NCBI RefSeq assembly: GCF_019602855.1
Contig: NZ_CP080767.1
Coordinates: 186,001-250,000, forward strand
From: Cupriavidus pinatubonensis
GTDB taxonomy: Bacteria; Pseudomonadota; Gammaproteobacteria; Burkholderiales; Burkholderiaceae
Direction of reading: 5' to 3'
DNA: 64,000 nt
Shown here piece after piece: positions 8,246 through 17,340 of this stretch. Below the pieces are notes generated by a model, which was not told where the DNA came from, made no database searches, and was given only the letters and a program-made list of their open reading frames with translations. Position numbers and translations under genes: made by a program. How positions within the stretch are numbered: the first letter of the stretch is position 1; each line of letters begins with the position of its first letter.

Positions 8246-8722
8246 ATGCAAGCCAAATTCCGCGCGGCCACGCTGGCCGCATCGTTCGCCATGCTGGCCT
8301 CGGGCGCCGCGCTGGCGCAGGTTGATGTCAGCAACGCATGGGTGCGCGGCACGGTACCGACCCAGACGGCGTCCGGCGCCTTCATGGTGCTGCACGCGCA
8401 TGACAACGCGAAGCTGGTCGGCGTGTCGTCGCCGGTCGGCGTGGCGGAGCTGCACGAGATGAAGATGGAAGGCAACGTTATGCGCATGCGCCAGATTCCA
8501 TCGCTGGACCTGCCCAAGATGCAGGATGTCGAACTCAAGCCGGGCGGCTACCACGTGATGCTGACGGACCTGAAATCCCAGCTCAAGAAGGGCGACACCG
8601 TGCCCATCACGCTGAAGATCGAGCAGGGCGGCAAGGTGATCGAGCAGAAGGTCACGGCCGAAGTGCGCGACATGACCGCCAGTGCCGCCAGCCAGAGTGG
8701 CCACGGCGATCACAAGCACTAA
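8246..8722 (+). CDS. PCuAC copper chaperone
   Basis: The 158-residue product has a signal peptide cleaved near ALAQ (residue 25). It carries the complete PCuAC copper(I) motif H-X10-M-X21-H-X-M as His70, Met81, His103 and Met105. PCuAC proteins deliver copper in the periplasm to the CuA/CuB sites of cytochrome oxidases. A His-rich tail (HGDHKH) adds a further metal-binding option. It is divergent from regB, and the predicted RegA site between them suggests redox control of oxidase assembly. Confidence 0.93.
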   Translation: MQAKFRAATLAASFAMLASGAALAQVDVSNAWVRGTVPTQTASGAFMVLHAHDNAKLVGVSSPVGVAELHEMKMEGNVMRMRQIPSLDLPKMQDVELKPGGYHVMLTDLKSQLKKGDTVPITLKIEQGGKVIEQKVTAEVRDMTASAASQSGHGDHKH

Positions 8723-8746
8723 ATCGACCGAGCGGCGGGGCAAGTG

Positions 8747-8920
8747 ATGGCGAACAAGCAGCTCGGTACCCGCCAGAAACTCGTATTCCGTGGCGGCACG
8801 GGTTCACAGCCGCCGCCGCGCGGCAAAGGCACCGTGCGAAAATCCGGTCCGCCACAGACCAGCGGCAAGTCGACGCCTCCGCGTCAGCCGCGCAAGCTGA
8901 TCGGCTCGTCCGATTCCTGA
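8747..8920 (+). CDS. Possible small basic protein (57 residues)
   Basis: An ATG at 8747, seven bases after GGGGC, opens 57 codons ending at 8920. The product (begins MANKQLGTRQKLVFRGG) is rich in Lys, Arg, Pro, Gly and Ser, with no cysteine and no membrane segment, and looks disordered. Its last 37 bases overlap the 3' end of the convergent LysR gene. It follows PCuAC by 24 bases in the same direction and could be co-transcribed. I recognise no family, and chance in GC-rich DNA is a real alternative. Confidence 0.4.
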   Translation: MANKQLGTRQKLVFRGGTGSQPPPRGKGTVRKSGPPQTSGKSTPPRQPRKLIGSSDS

Positions 8921-9819
8921 GTGGCTGCCGCGGCCTGCACGCGTTCGCGCAGCCAGGTGTGGCCCGGGTCTGCCTCGGTGCGGTCGTGCCAGATCATGGT
9001 GAAGGTGAAGTCGTCCAGCGGGAACGGCGGATCGAACACCGCGTAGCGCGGGTCCGCTTCCAGTGCCGCCAGGCTGCGGCGTGCCGTGGTCAGGACCAGG
9101 TTGGTGCCGGCGATCAATGCAGGGGCCACGCTCCAGTGCGGTACCACGCAAGCGATCTTGCGCCTTCCGCCAATCTTCGCCACAGCCGCATCGATGGCAT
9201 CGACGCGCTCGCTGTGCGTGGCCACCAGCACGTGTGAACGCGCGAGGTAAGCCACCTGGTCCAGCTTGCCGTTATCGCGCACGGTTGCCGCATCGACGGC
9301 GCAGGCGTAGCTTTCCTCGAACAGGGCCGTGGCATGCACGCCTTCCGGCTGGTGCGCGAAGACGCCCAGCGCGATGTCGATCTCGCCATCGGCCACCTGT
9401 GCCGTCATGGCTTCGCGGCTGGCCTGCGTGACGACGAGATCAATATTTGGCGCGGCCTTGCGCACCGCTCGCAGCAGCCGCGGCAGCACGACAAGCGCGC
9501 CGTAGTCGGACATCGCCAGGCGGAACGTGCGGCGCGCCGTGGCGGGCTGGAAGCCGCCGGGCCCGAGCAGGATACGCACCTGCGCGAGCGCTTCTGCCAG
9601 CGGCCCGGCGATTTCATGGGCGCGGGCGCTCGGCACCAGTCCACCCTTGCCGCGTACGAGGATGGGGTCGTCCAGCAATTGCCGCAGCCGTCCCAGCGCG
9701 TGGCTGACCGCCGGCTGGCTCAGGTGCAGGCGCAGCGCGGCCCGGGAGATATGGCGTTCGGCCAGCAGTGCTTCCAGCACCACCAGCAGGTTCAGGTCGA
9801 TTCCGCGTAGGCTATTCAT
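8884..9819 (-). CDS. LysR-family transcriptional regulator
   Basis: The 311-residue regulator starts at 9819 (MNSLRGIDLNLLVVLEALL), the usual family N-terminus; a longer frame upstream runs through the operator. The winged helix is in residues 8-65 (HISRAALRLHLSQPAVSHALGR), followed by a substrate-binding domain of NodD/NahR-like type with DYGALVVLPRLL. It is divergent from a DMT transporter, and the gap contains an inverted repeat, so it probably controls that transporter and itself. The inducer is unknown. Confidence 0.9.
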   Translation of the reverse strand: MNSLRGIDLNLLVVLEALLAERHISRAALRLHLSQPAVSHALGRLRQLLDDPILVRGKGGLVPSARAHEIAGPLAEALAQVRILLGPGGFQPATARRTFRLAMSDYGALVVLPRLLRAVRKAAPNIDLVVTQASREAMTAQVADGEIDIALGVFAHQPEGVHATALFEESYACAVDAATVRDNGKLDQVAYLARSHVLVATHSERVDAIDAAVAKIGGRRKIACVVPHWSVAPALIAGTNLVLTTARRSLAALEADPRYAVFDPPFPLDDFTFTMIWHDRTEADPGHTWLRERVQAAAATQESDEPISLRG

Positions 9820-9843
9820 TCGGCGAATGTTAAACGTATGAAA

Positions 9844-9866
9844 GCAGAATTGGAAATTCATTCTGC
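9844..9866. promoter_or_regulatory. Candidate LysR operator, nested inverted repeat
   Basis: GCAGAAT-N9-ATTCTGC is a perfect 7+7 dyad, and its interior contains a second dyad, GAATT-GGA-AATTC. It lies 24 bases from the LysR start and 47 bases from the transporter start, where LysR regulators bind. Confidence 0.6.
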
Positions 9867-9913
9867 GATATTTCACACTGTCAGGCATCGAATATTGCCT
9901 TACGGAGTGCGCC

Positions 9914-10432
9914 ATGTCAGGCACGACCCTTCCGACAAACCTGCTTCTCCCGCTTCTGACGGCCGTGCTGGCCGGGGCAGCCATTCCGTTTCAGGCGGGC
10001 GCCAACGCCACGCTTAGCCGCTCGCTCGGTCACCCATTGTGGGCGACGGTGGTGTCCCTGCTGGTCAGTCTGGCCGCCATCCTGCCGCTGCTCTGGCTGT
10101 TGAGGGTGCCACTGCCGGCGCTATCGCTGTCGGCGCCCCGGCCGCCATGGATGTGGATCGGCGGGGTGCTGGGCGTCTTCTATATCACAGCCGCGCTGCT
10201 GATGGCGCCGCGATTGGGTGCCGGCGGCTTCATTGCCGCGGTGGTGGCCGGACAGGTGGCGGCGGCCTTGGCGGTCGATCACTTCGGGCTGGCCGGCTTT
10301 GCTGCGCGCGCGCTGACGCCTGCACGCGTGGCCGGCGCTGCGCTGATCGTGGCCGGCATGGTGCTGATGCAGTGGAGTGCGGCGCATGAGGCACGGCCGC
10401 AAGCCGCGCCGCCGCTTCAGTCCGGGGCTTGA
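9914..10432 (+). CDS. DMT-superfamily transporter of the DUF606/YdcZ type
   Basis: This 172-residue inner-membrane protein has about five hydrophobic helices. It fits the short DUF606 (YdcZ) branch of the drug/metabolite transporter superfamily, with AAIPFQAGANATLSRSLGHPLWATVVSLLV near the N-terminus as its signature region. Substrate is unknown. It is divergent from the LysR gene. The last 16 bases overlap the end of the convergent CWC gene. Confidence 0.85.
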   Translation: MSGTTLPTNLLLPLLTAVLAGAAIPFQAGANATLSRSLGHPLWATVVSLLVSLAAILPLLWLLRVPLPALSLSAPRPPWMWIGGVLGVFYITAALLMAPRLGAGGFIAAVVAGQVAAALAVDHFGLAGFAARALTPARVAGAALIVAGMVLMQWSAAHEARPQAAPPLQSGA

Positions 10433-10647
10433 GAGGTTTCCTGAGCCGCGATCCGGCGCTTCTGCAGGCAGGTCGGGCACAGGCAGTGCTGGTTCGGCAC
10501 GATCCTGCGCGCCGGCAGCAGCGGCTGGCTGGCGCACCAGCATTCGGGCAAACCGGCCACGTAACCGCACACGAAGCCCGCTCCGCACTCGCTGCAGTGT
10601 TCGATCGGGCGCAGCTGGCCCGTAAGCACCGTGGACGGATTGGTCAC
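10417..10647 (-). CDS. Cysteine-rich CWC family protein
   Basis: This is a 76-residue protein with eight cysteines in the CWC pattern: CSECGAGFVCG, then ECWC, then CLCPTC. It probably binds zinc. The family is widespread in Proteobacteria and uncharacterised. Its ATG overlaps the stop of the upstream zinc-finger gene by four bases, so it is the third gene of an ECF sigma factor operon. The 3' end overlaps the convergent transporter by 16 bases. Confidence 0.8.
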   Translation of the reverse strand: MTNPSTVLTGQLRPIEHCSECGAGFVCGYVAGLPECWCASQPLLPARRIVPNQHCLCPTCLQKRRIAAQETSQAPD

Positions 10648-10877
10648 CGCGGGCTGTCCGGCATATCGCCGTCCTGGTCATCCTCGCCCAGCCGGCGCAT
10701 GGCCGAGCGCATCATCTGCATCTGCGCGCTGAAACGCGTGCAGGCGTCGCAGATGACTAGGTGGCTGCGCACGCGCAGGCGCTCGGTCCAGCTCAGGGGG
10801 CGATCCATCCCCTTCATGGTCAGATGATGGACTTCCTCGCAGTTGGGCAGCAGGCGGTGGCGGGACGAATCAGGCAT
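10644..10877 (-). CDS. Putative zinc-finger (zf-HC2) anti-sigma factor
   Basis: The 77-residue product contains HLVICDACTRF, the H-x3-C-x2-C core of zinc anti-sigma domains, and an upstream Cys (PNCEEVHHL) as fourth ligand. There is no membrane segment, so it would be a soluble ZAS-type protein. AAAGGAA precedes the start. It lies 18 bases after the ECF sigma gene and overlaps the CWC gene by four bases. Role inferred from this context: holding the sigma factor inactive, perhaps sensing thiol oxidation or metal. Confidence 0.75.
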   Translation of the reverse strand: MPDSSRHRLLPNCEEVHHLTMKGMDRPLSWTERLRVRSHLVICDACTRFSAQMQMMRSAMRRLGEDDQDGDMPDSPR

Positions 10878-10895
10878 GGGTTCCTTTCAGGCGGG

Positions 10896-11495
10896 TCACC
10901 GCGTCTTGCCGGAAGTTAGTTTGGGCTGCTGCCCGAACCAGTTCAGTTCCAGGCACTCGCGCAGGCGCATGCGGGCGCGGTACAGGATGACCCACACATT
11001 GGTCGCGCTGACCTCCAGATCCTGACAAATTTCTTCGGTATCGAGTTCCAGCCACTCGCGCATCATGAAGACACGCGCCGTCTTGGCGGGCAGGCGGTCG
11101 ACGCAGGCTTGCAGGATCTCGAAAAACTCGCGCCGCTCCAGCGTCCGGTCCGGGTTGCCCCAGTCGGACGGCATGTCCTGGTAGTGGCCATTGCGTGTGA
11201 ATAGCGCGTCGAAGGCGTCTTGCTCGGACTGGGTCTCGCCGTCCTCGTCGGTGGCCAGCGCCAACCGCACCTCGCGCCGGCCACTGCGCAGCAGGTCGAT
11301 GATCTTGTGCTTGAGGATGCCAACCAGGTAGGTCTTCAGCGCCGATTGCCCGGCAAAGCGCTCCGGGTGCTCCAGCGCGGCCAGCAGCGTGTCGGACACC
11401 GCGTCTTCCGCAAGCGCCTCGTCGCGCAGTTGCAGCCGGGCGAAGCGCAGCAGGTGGGGGCGAAGGGTTTCAAGGTCGGCGGTGTCGTGAGGCAT
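10896..11495 (-). CDS. ECF-type RNA polymerase sigma factor
   Basis: The 199-residue protein has sigma region 2 (residues 10-60: LLRFARLQLRDEALAEDAVS, then ALKTYLVGILKHKIIDLLR) and region 4 (about 125-190: LPAKTARVFMMREWLELDTE and VSATNVWVILYRARMRLREC). The linker between them is long, with a DWGNPDRTLE segment. That resembles the TIGR02943 subgroup as I remember it; I did not verify this. It heads an operon with a zf-HC2 protein and a CWC protein. Its promoter must lie in the 237-base gap shared with argB. Confidence 0.88.
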   Translation of the reverse strand: MPHDTADLETLRPHLLRFARLQLRDEALAEDAVSDTLLAALEHPERFAGQSALKTYLVGILKHKIIDLLRSGRREVRLALATDEDGETQSEQDAFDALFTRNGHYQDMPSDWGNPDRTLERREFFEILQACVDRLPAKTARVFMMREWLELDTEEICQDLEVSATNVWVILYRARMRLRECLELNWFGQQPKLTSGKTR

Positions 11496-11723
11496 CGCTG
11501 CGGCGTTGGTCCGGACGTGTTGCGCAAAGATGACGCCGGGGCGCCGTGTCGTGCGCCACGATGCGCATCGGCCCGGCTTGTGCCCGGCCCCGTGAGCCGG
11601 TCGCCCGCGCACCTCGCGGATTCTTGTAAAATCGGCGCCTGCCGTGGCCCTATGGTGCACTTTCGGGCGATCCCCGTGAGTTTTCCGTCAGGTTTGCGGC
11701 AGATTTGCCATCATACCTGTTGA

Positions 11724-12662
<939 letters not shown>

Positions 12663-12737
12663 GCGGCGCCACGGGGCGGCACCCGACTGGCGCGCTGCCC
12701 GCTGTTTTCTCCCCCATTGCCTCAGCACCGATCCGGC

Positions 12738-13706
12738 GTGTCTTCCAGTCATTCCCCTTCGCGCCGTGTCCAGGCGCGCCTGCGCCGGCGCCCGGCCGGC
12801 GATCAGTCCGGCGACACGGTGTGGCTGTTCGATCTGGACAACACGCTGCACGACGCCTCGCATGCCATCTTCCCGGCCATCAACCGGCTGATGACTGCGT
12901 ACGTCGCGCGCGTACTCGGCTGCGACGACGCCACTGCGAGCCGCGTGCGCGTCGACTATTGGCAGCGCTATGGCGCCACGCTGCTGGGCATGATCCGCCA
13001 TCACGGCGTGGACCCCGCCGATTTCCTGCGCGCCGCGCATGAATTCCCCGAACTGGCCGACATGGTGCGCGTGCGGCGCGGGCTGGCCGCGCATCTGCGC
13101 CGGCTGCCCGGGCGCAAGATCATCGTCACCAACGCGCCGCAGGCCTACGCGCGCGCGGTGCTCGATATCGCCGGCATCAGCCATTGCTTCGAGCGCGTGA
13201 TCGCCATTGAGCAGATGTGGGTGCACGGGCATCTGCGCCCGAAGCCGGACCGGCGCATGCTGCGCCGCCTGCTCGCGCAGACGGGCATCGCGCCGCACCG
13301 GGCGGTGCTGGTGGAAGACACGCTGTCGCATCTCAAGCGCTACGCCGGCACGGGCATTCGCACGGCCTGGGTCACGGGCTACCTGCGCACGATCGCGCCA
13401 TCGCGCCCGCACGTGGTGGCTGCGCCGGAAGCTTCCGGCAGCCGCGGCGATGCCGCGGTGCGATCCACGCTGGACGCCGAGGATCGCCAGCACGCGAGCC
13501 ATGCCGCGCAAGAGCATTCGGTGACGCTGGTGGCGGCCGAATCGCAGGTCCCGCCGGCGGCGGGCGCTCCCGGGCTGTCACCGCAGTCACAGCCTGAAAA
13601 CGCGCCGCGGGTACGGGCGCGCGTGCCGAACCGGCCGGCGTATGTGGACATAAAAGTACAATCGATGCATCAACTACAACAAAGATTGCGGAGAACCGGG
13701 TCATGA
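12738..13706 (+). CDS. HAD-family pyrimidine 5'-nucleotidase
   Basis: The product is 322 residues from a GTG at 12738; a TTG at 12717 is possible. HAD motif I is FDLDNTLHD, motif II is ITNAP, the motif III lysine is in RPKPD, and the acidic pair is VEDTL. The four-helix cap and spacing fit the SDT1/pyrimidine 5'-nucleotidase subgroup. After about residue 225 comes an Ala/Pro/Ser-rich, probably disordered tail of roughly 95 residues, unusual for the family. Its stop overlaps the slmA start (ATGA), so the two are coupled. Confidence 0.85.
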   Translation: MSSSHSPSRRVQARLRRRPAGDQSGDTVWLFDLDNTLHDASHAIFPAINRLMTAYVARVLGCDDATASRVRVDYWQRYGATLLGMIRHHGVDPADFLRAAHEFPELADMVRVRRGLAAHLRRLPGRKIIVTNAPQAYARAVLDIAGISHCFERVIAIEQMWVHGHLRPKPDRRMLRRLLAQTGIAPHRAVLVEDTLSHLKRYAGTGIRTAWVTGYLRTIAPSRPHVVAAPEASGSRGDAAVRSTLDAEDRQHASHAAQEHSVTLVAAESQVPPAAGAPGLSPQSQPENAPRVRARVPNRPAYVDIKVQSMHQLQQRLRRTGS

Positions 13707-14368
13707 TGGAAAGCAACGGAAACCCGCCGGAAGCGGTCCTGCCGGGCGGGCAGGATGCCGCGCCGGCTACTGAAACCGCGCCGCCTGCGCGCAAGCGGCC
13801 GCGGCCGGGCGAGCGCCGCGTGCAGATCCTGCAGACGCTGGCAGCGATGCTCGAGCACCCGCGCGGGGAAAAGATCACCACCGCCGCGCTGGCAGCGCGC
13901 CTGAGCGTGTCGGAGGCCGCGCTGTACCGCCATTTCGCGAGCAAGGCGCAGATGTACGAAGGCCTGATCGCCTTCATCGAGCAGACCGTGTTCGGCCTGA
14001 TCAACCAGATCACGACGACCGAGGAGCATGGCCTGCGCCAGGTGCAGGCCATCGTGCGCATGCTGCTGTCGTTCGCGGAGAAGAACCCCGGCATGACGCG
14101 CGTGTTGACCGGCGAGGCGCTCGTCGGCGAGCACGAGCGCCTGCAGGACCGCATCAACCAGATGGTCGACCGCATCGAGGCCTCGCTGCGCCAGTGCCTG
14201 AAGATCGCCGTGACGCAGGGCGCGTTCCCGGCCGATGCCGATGTCGCGCTGCGCGCCGCGCTGGTCATGGCGTACGTGCAGGGCCAGTGGCATCGTTATG
14301 CCAAGAGCGGTTTCCGCAAGTCGCCGGGCGAGCGCGTGGACGCGCAGTTGCGCGTGCTGCTCGGCTAG
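13703..14368 (+). CDS. slmA: Nucleoid occlusion factor SlmA
   Basis: SlmA is a TetR-like DNA-binding protein that blocks FtsZ assembly over the nucleoid. The 221-residue form has a helix-turn-helix at about residues 55-85 (ITTAALAARLSVSEAALYRHF), then FASKAQMYEGLIAFIE and the all-helical ligand/dimer domain. The first 35 residues are an acidic, Pro/Ala-rich extension typical of Burkholderiales. The start overlaps the upstream HAD gene stop, and the last four bases overlap the convergent creD stop. Confidence 0.93.
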   Translation: MMESNGNPPEAVLPGGQDAAPATETAPPARKRPRPGERRVQILQTLAAMLEHPRGEKITTAALAARLSVSEAALYRHFASKAQMYEGLIAFIEQTVFGLINQITTTEEHGLRQVQAIVRMLLSFAEKNPGMTRVLTGEALVGEHERLQDRINQMVDRIEASLRQCLKIAVTQGAFPADADVALRAALVMAYVQGQWHRYAKSGFRKSPGERVDAQLRVLLG

Positions 14369-15765
14369 ACCGCACCCTCTCCCGCCGCCGCAACGGCGGC
14401 GGGCTTGTCGCGCTGCGGCTGCAAGGCCGCGCCGGCGGCATACCAGTCCACCTTGCGCGTCACGACCATGATCGCGGCCAGCAGCAGGAACAGCAGCAGC
14501 GAGCCAAGCACCAGCGCGTTGTCTTCCGAGCGCAGCAGCACGTAGAGCGCGCCATACAGCGTGGTCAGCAGCGTGGCGAAGCCCAGCCCGCGTTTCCAGC
14601 TTCGCAGCACGAACGACAGGTAGAAGCCGAGCAGGCCGATGCAGGCCGCGCTTGCCGCCACATAGGCCAGCGCGAAGGCGATATGTTCGGAGAGGCTCAG
14701 CAGCAGCAGGAAGAACAGCGCCAGCGCCAGGCCCACCAGCAGGTATTGCACCGGGTGGATGCGAAGCTGCTTGACCAGCTCGAACAGGAAGAACCCCGCA
14801 AACGTCAGCAATACGAACAGGATGCCGTACTTGGTTGCGCGCTCGGTCTGCAGATAGATGTTGACCGGCTCGATCAGCTTAACCGTGACCGTGTCCAGAC
14901 CGCCGCCGCCTGCGCCCGAAATCTGCTCGCGTGCCTTGGTGTTGAAGGCGGTTACGCTCCAGTTCGCGCGGAACCCTTTGTTGTCGACCGTACGCGTACG
15001 CGGCAGGAACTCGCCGTCGAAGCTCGGGTGCGGCCACGCCGACTGAATCGCGATATCGTTCTGCGCGGCGATCGGCACCACGGACAGCGATTGCGCGCCC
15101 AGCAGCGGCAGCGTCAGGGCGAACGGCACCGTGCGGCCCGCATCGCGCGGATGGCTCGCCGCGGCCTTGAAGTCGGGCAGGTCCAGATCGGCATGCAGGC
15201 CCTGCGGCAGCGTGGGCAGTTTCGCGCCTTGTTGCAGCGGCAACTTCTTGCCATCGAGTTCGATCACGGGCGCAGTCATCAGGCCGCGTGTGTCGGTGAT
15301 GCCCAGTGCCAGATAAGGCTGGCCGACTTCAAACCGGACATGGCCGGGCGAGCGGGCCAGGTCTTCGGGCGAGGGCAGGGTGATGCTGCCCTCCCAGCGG
15401 CTCTGCATCTCGTACACCAGCGTCTTGTGGATGCCGCGGTAGCGTTCGCCCGGCGTAACGCCGGCTTGCACGCGCAGGGTTTGCGGAAACACCAGCAACT
15501 GCCGCACCTCGACGTGCATCGTCGAGACGGCGGGCTGCTTCGCATCGGCGCGTTCGGTGACGGACGTCACTTCCTTGTACGGCACCACCAGCACCGGTCC
15601 GGTCAGCGTCTGCGGGCCGGCGTAGCTCTTCCAGATACTCTGCTCTGCCTCTTGGCCGTAGGACTTGCGCTCCTGGACGAGGTTGCCCACAAGGCTGAGG
15701 GGGATCAGGATCAGCACGATCAGCACGCCGGTGATCAGCGATTTGTACAGCAGGACTTTGTTCAT
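14365..15765 (-). CDS. creD: Inner-membrane protein CreD
   Basis: The 466-residue product begins with one membrane helix (VLLYKSLITGVLIVLILIPLSLVGNL), followed by a large periplasmic domain (to about 305) and five or so C-terminal helices, the CreD topology. SYGQEAEQSIWKSYAGPQTLTGPVLVVPY is the conserved start of the family. CreD is the main output of the CreBC two-component system and affects envelope integrity and beta-lactam response. The gene lies 110 bases after creC in the same direction. A GC-rich hairpin lies within its last codons (14381-14403). Confidence 0.93.
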   Translation of the reverse strand: MNKVLLYKSLITGVLIVLILIPLSLVGNLVQERKSYGQEAEQSIWKSYAGPQTLTGPVLVVPYKEVTSVTERADAKQPAVSTMHVEVRQLLVFPQTLRVQAGVTPGERYRGIHKTLVYEMQSRWEGSITLPSPEDLARSPGHVRFEVGQPYLALGITDTRGLMTAPVIELDGKKLPLQQGAKLPTLPQGLHADLDLPDFKAAASHPRDAGRTVPFALTLPLLGAQSLSVVPIAAQNDIAIQSAWPHPSFDGEFLPRTRTVDNKGFRANWSVTAFNTKAREQISGAGGGGLDTVTVKLIEPVNIYLQTERATKYGILFVLLTFAGFFLFELVKQLRIHPVQYLLVGLALALFFLLLLSLSEHIAFALAYVAASAACIGLLGFYLSFVLRSWKRGLGFATLLTTLYGALYVLLRSEDNALVLGSLLLFLLLAAIMVVTRKVDWYAAGAALQPQRDKPAAVAAAGEGAV

Positions 15766-15875
15766 GGCTCGGCCCGGGAGTGATGGTGCCGGCCAGATTA
15801 GCTACCGCGTGTGCGCAGACCGCGGGGCCGGTGTGAAGCGTTTGTGTGCCCGCTGTGAAGTGCGTGCCGGCTGGG

Positions 15876-17321
15876 TCAGGACGCGGCCGGCAGCGTGAGC
15901 GTGGCAAGCGCGCCACCACCGTCGCGATTGTGAATGGTGATGTCGCCGTGATGCAGCGTCGCGACCTCGCGCACGAAGCAGAGGCCGAGGCCCGTGCTCT
16001 TGTCCCGGCCGTCCGGGCGGGGCAGCGAATAGAATCGTTCGAACAGGCGCGGCAGCGCGTAGTCAGGGATGCCAGGACCATCGTCGGCAACTTGTATGGC
16101 GATTTGGCCGGCCGGCGCGCCGGTTACATCTATCAGCACCGTGCTGCCGGCTGGCGCGAAATCGAGCGCGTTTTCGAGCAGGTTGGTGACGGCCTGCCGC
16201 AGCATGAAGGGATCGCCCAGCACGGCCAGTGCAGGTTCGGCGTCCGGTGCGAGGGCAAACGTCACGCCGCGCTGGCGCGCACGCGGTTCGAGCTCATCGA
16301 CGAGTGCCTGCAGCAATGGCAACAGCGCGACGCGCTCGGCATGGTCCAGCCGCTGCCGCTGTTCCACCGCGGCCAGCGCCAGCAGCTTGCGGATCATCTG
16401 GGCCAGGCGCTGGGACTGGCCACGGATATTCGCGACAAAGCGCTGACGGTCCGCCGGTGGCATGTCTTCCTGCAGCAGCTCCGCCGCGCCGCTGATCGCC
16501 GCCAGCGGGCTCTTCATCTCGTGCGTGAGCGTGTGGATGTAGTGCTCGACATACTGCTTGCCTTCGAGCCGCAGCCGCATGGTTTCCACCGCGCGCCCCA
16601 GTTCGGCCAGCTCGCTCGCGCCGTGCAGCGGCATTTCCGCGCGCTCGCCGGCTGCCACGGTGCGCGCGTAGCGCTGCAGCCGGCGCAGCCCGAACACCAG
16701 CCACAGCGTGCAGACCAGGCCAACCGCGAACGCGACGCCCATCAGCAGCAGACCGTACAGCAGGATCTTGCGCTGGCTGCGCTCGATGAACGGCGCCATC
16801 GCGAGATTCGGCTTGGCGACGGTCAGCACGCCGATGGTCTGGCTATTGTCGGGATCGCGAATCGGCGCGGCGACGTGCATGACCGTGCTGTTCTCGTCAT
16901 CGGGATTGGCGCGCGTGCTGCGCGCGCCGTACTTGCCCTGCAGCGTCAGGTAGACGTCGTTCCAGCGCGAATAGTCGGCGCCGACCGCGCTGCCGCTGGT
17001 GTCGAAACGGACGATGCCATGCGTGTCGGTGACGTAGATGCGGTAGCCGACCGACTGCTTGCGCAGGCCCCAGACGCTTGCATCGACGGGCGTGTCCTGC
17101 AGCCGCGCCAGCCGCTGGGCGAAGGCGCCTTCGTTGATCCGACCGTGCTTCATGTCGTCCGCCGCCAAGGCTGCCAGCACATTGGCGGTATCGACGAGCG
17201 TGTCCTCCATGGCCTGCCGGACGCCGGGCTTTACCTCCTGCACAAAGACGCGCAGCGTGAGGAAAGCGGCCAGCCCGACGATCACGAAGAAGCCGAAAAA
17301 GATGCGAAGCCCGATATGCAT
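15876..17321 (-). CDS. creC: Sensor histidine kinase CreC
   Basis: The 481-residue kinase starts at 17321 (MHIGLRIFFGFFVIVGLAAF), giving a membrane helix at the N-terminus and a second at about 190-215. Between them is a periplasmic sensor domain. HAMP follows, then the H-box TLTHEMKSPLAAISGA, the N box NLLENALDFA and the G boxes DDGPGIP and GLGLCFV. It lies 19 bases after creB and 110 bases before creD. CreC responds to carbon metabolism in enteric bacteria and to beta-lactam-induced wall stress in Pseudomonas and Aeromonas. Confidence 0.93.
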   Translation of the reverse strand: MHIGLRIFFGFFVIVGLAAFLTLRVFVQEVKPGVRQAMEDTLVDTANVLAALAADDMKHGRINEGAFAQRLARLQDTPVDASVWGLRKQSVGYRIYVTDTHGIVRFDTSGSAVGADYSRWNDVYLTLQGKYGARSTRANPDDENSTVMHVAAPIRDPDNSQTIGVLTVAKPNLAMAPFIERSQRKILLYGLLLMGVAFAVGLVCTLWLVFGLRRLQRYARTVAAGERAEMPLHGASELAELGRAVETMRLRLEGKQYVEHYIHTLTHEMKSPLAAISGAAELLQEDMPPADRQRFVANIRGQSQRLAQMIRKLLALAAVEQRQRLDHAERVALLPLLQALVDELEPRARQRGVTFALAPDAEPALAVLGDPFMLRQAVTNLLENALDFAPAGSTVLIDVTGAPAGQIAIQVADDGPGIPDYALPRLFERFYSLPRPDGRDKSTGLGLCFVREVATLHHGDITIHNRDGGGALATLTLPAAS

Positions 17322-17340
17322 GTTCAGGCCCGGTCGACCG

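Noticed and set aside
14381..14403. Hairpin CCCGCCGCCG/CGGCGGCGGG as a terminator between slmA and creD
   Set aside because: It lies inside the creD coding end and has no T tract; it follows from Gly/Ala codon repeats.
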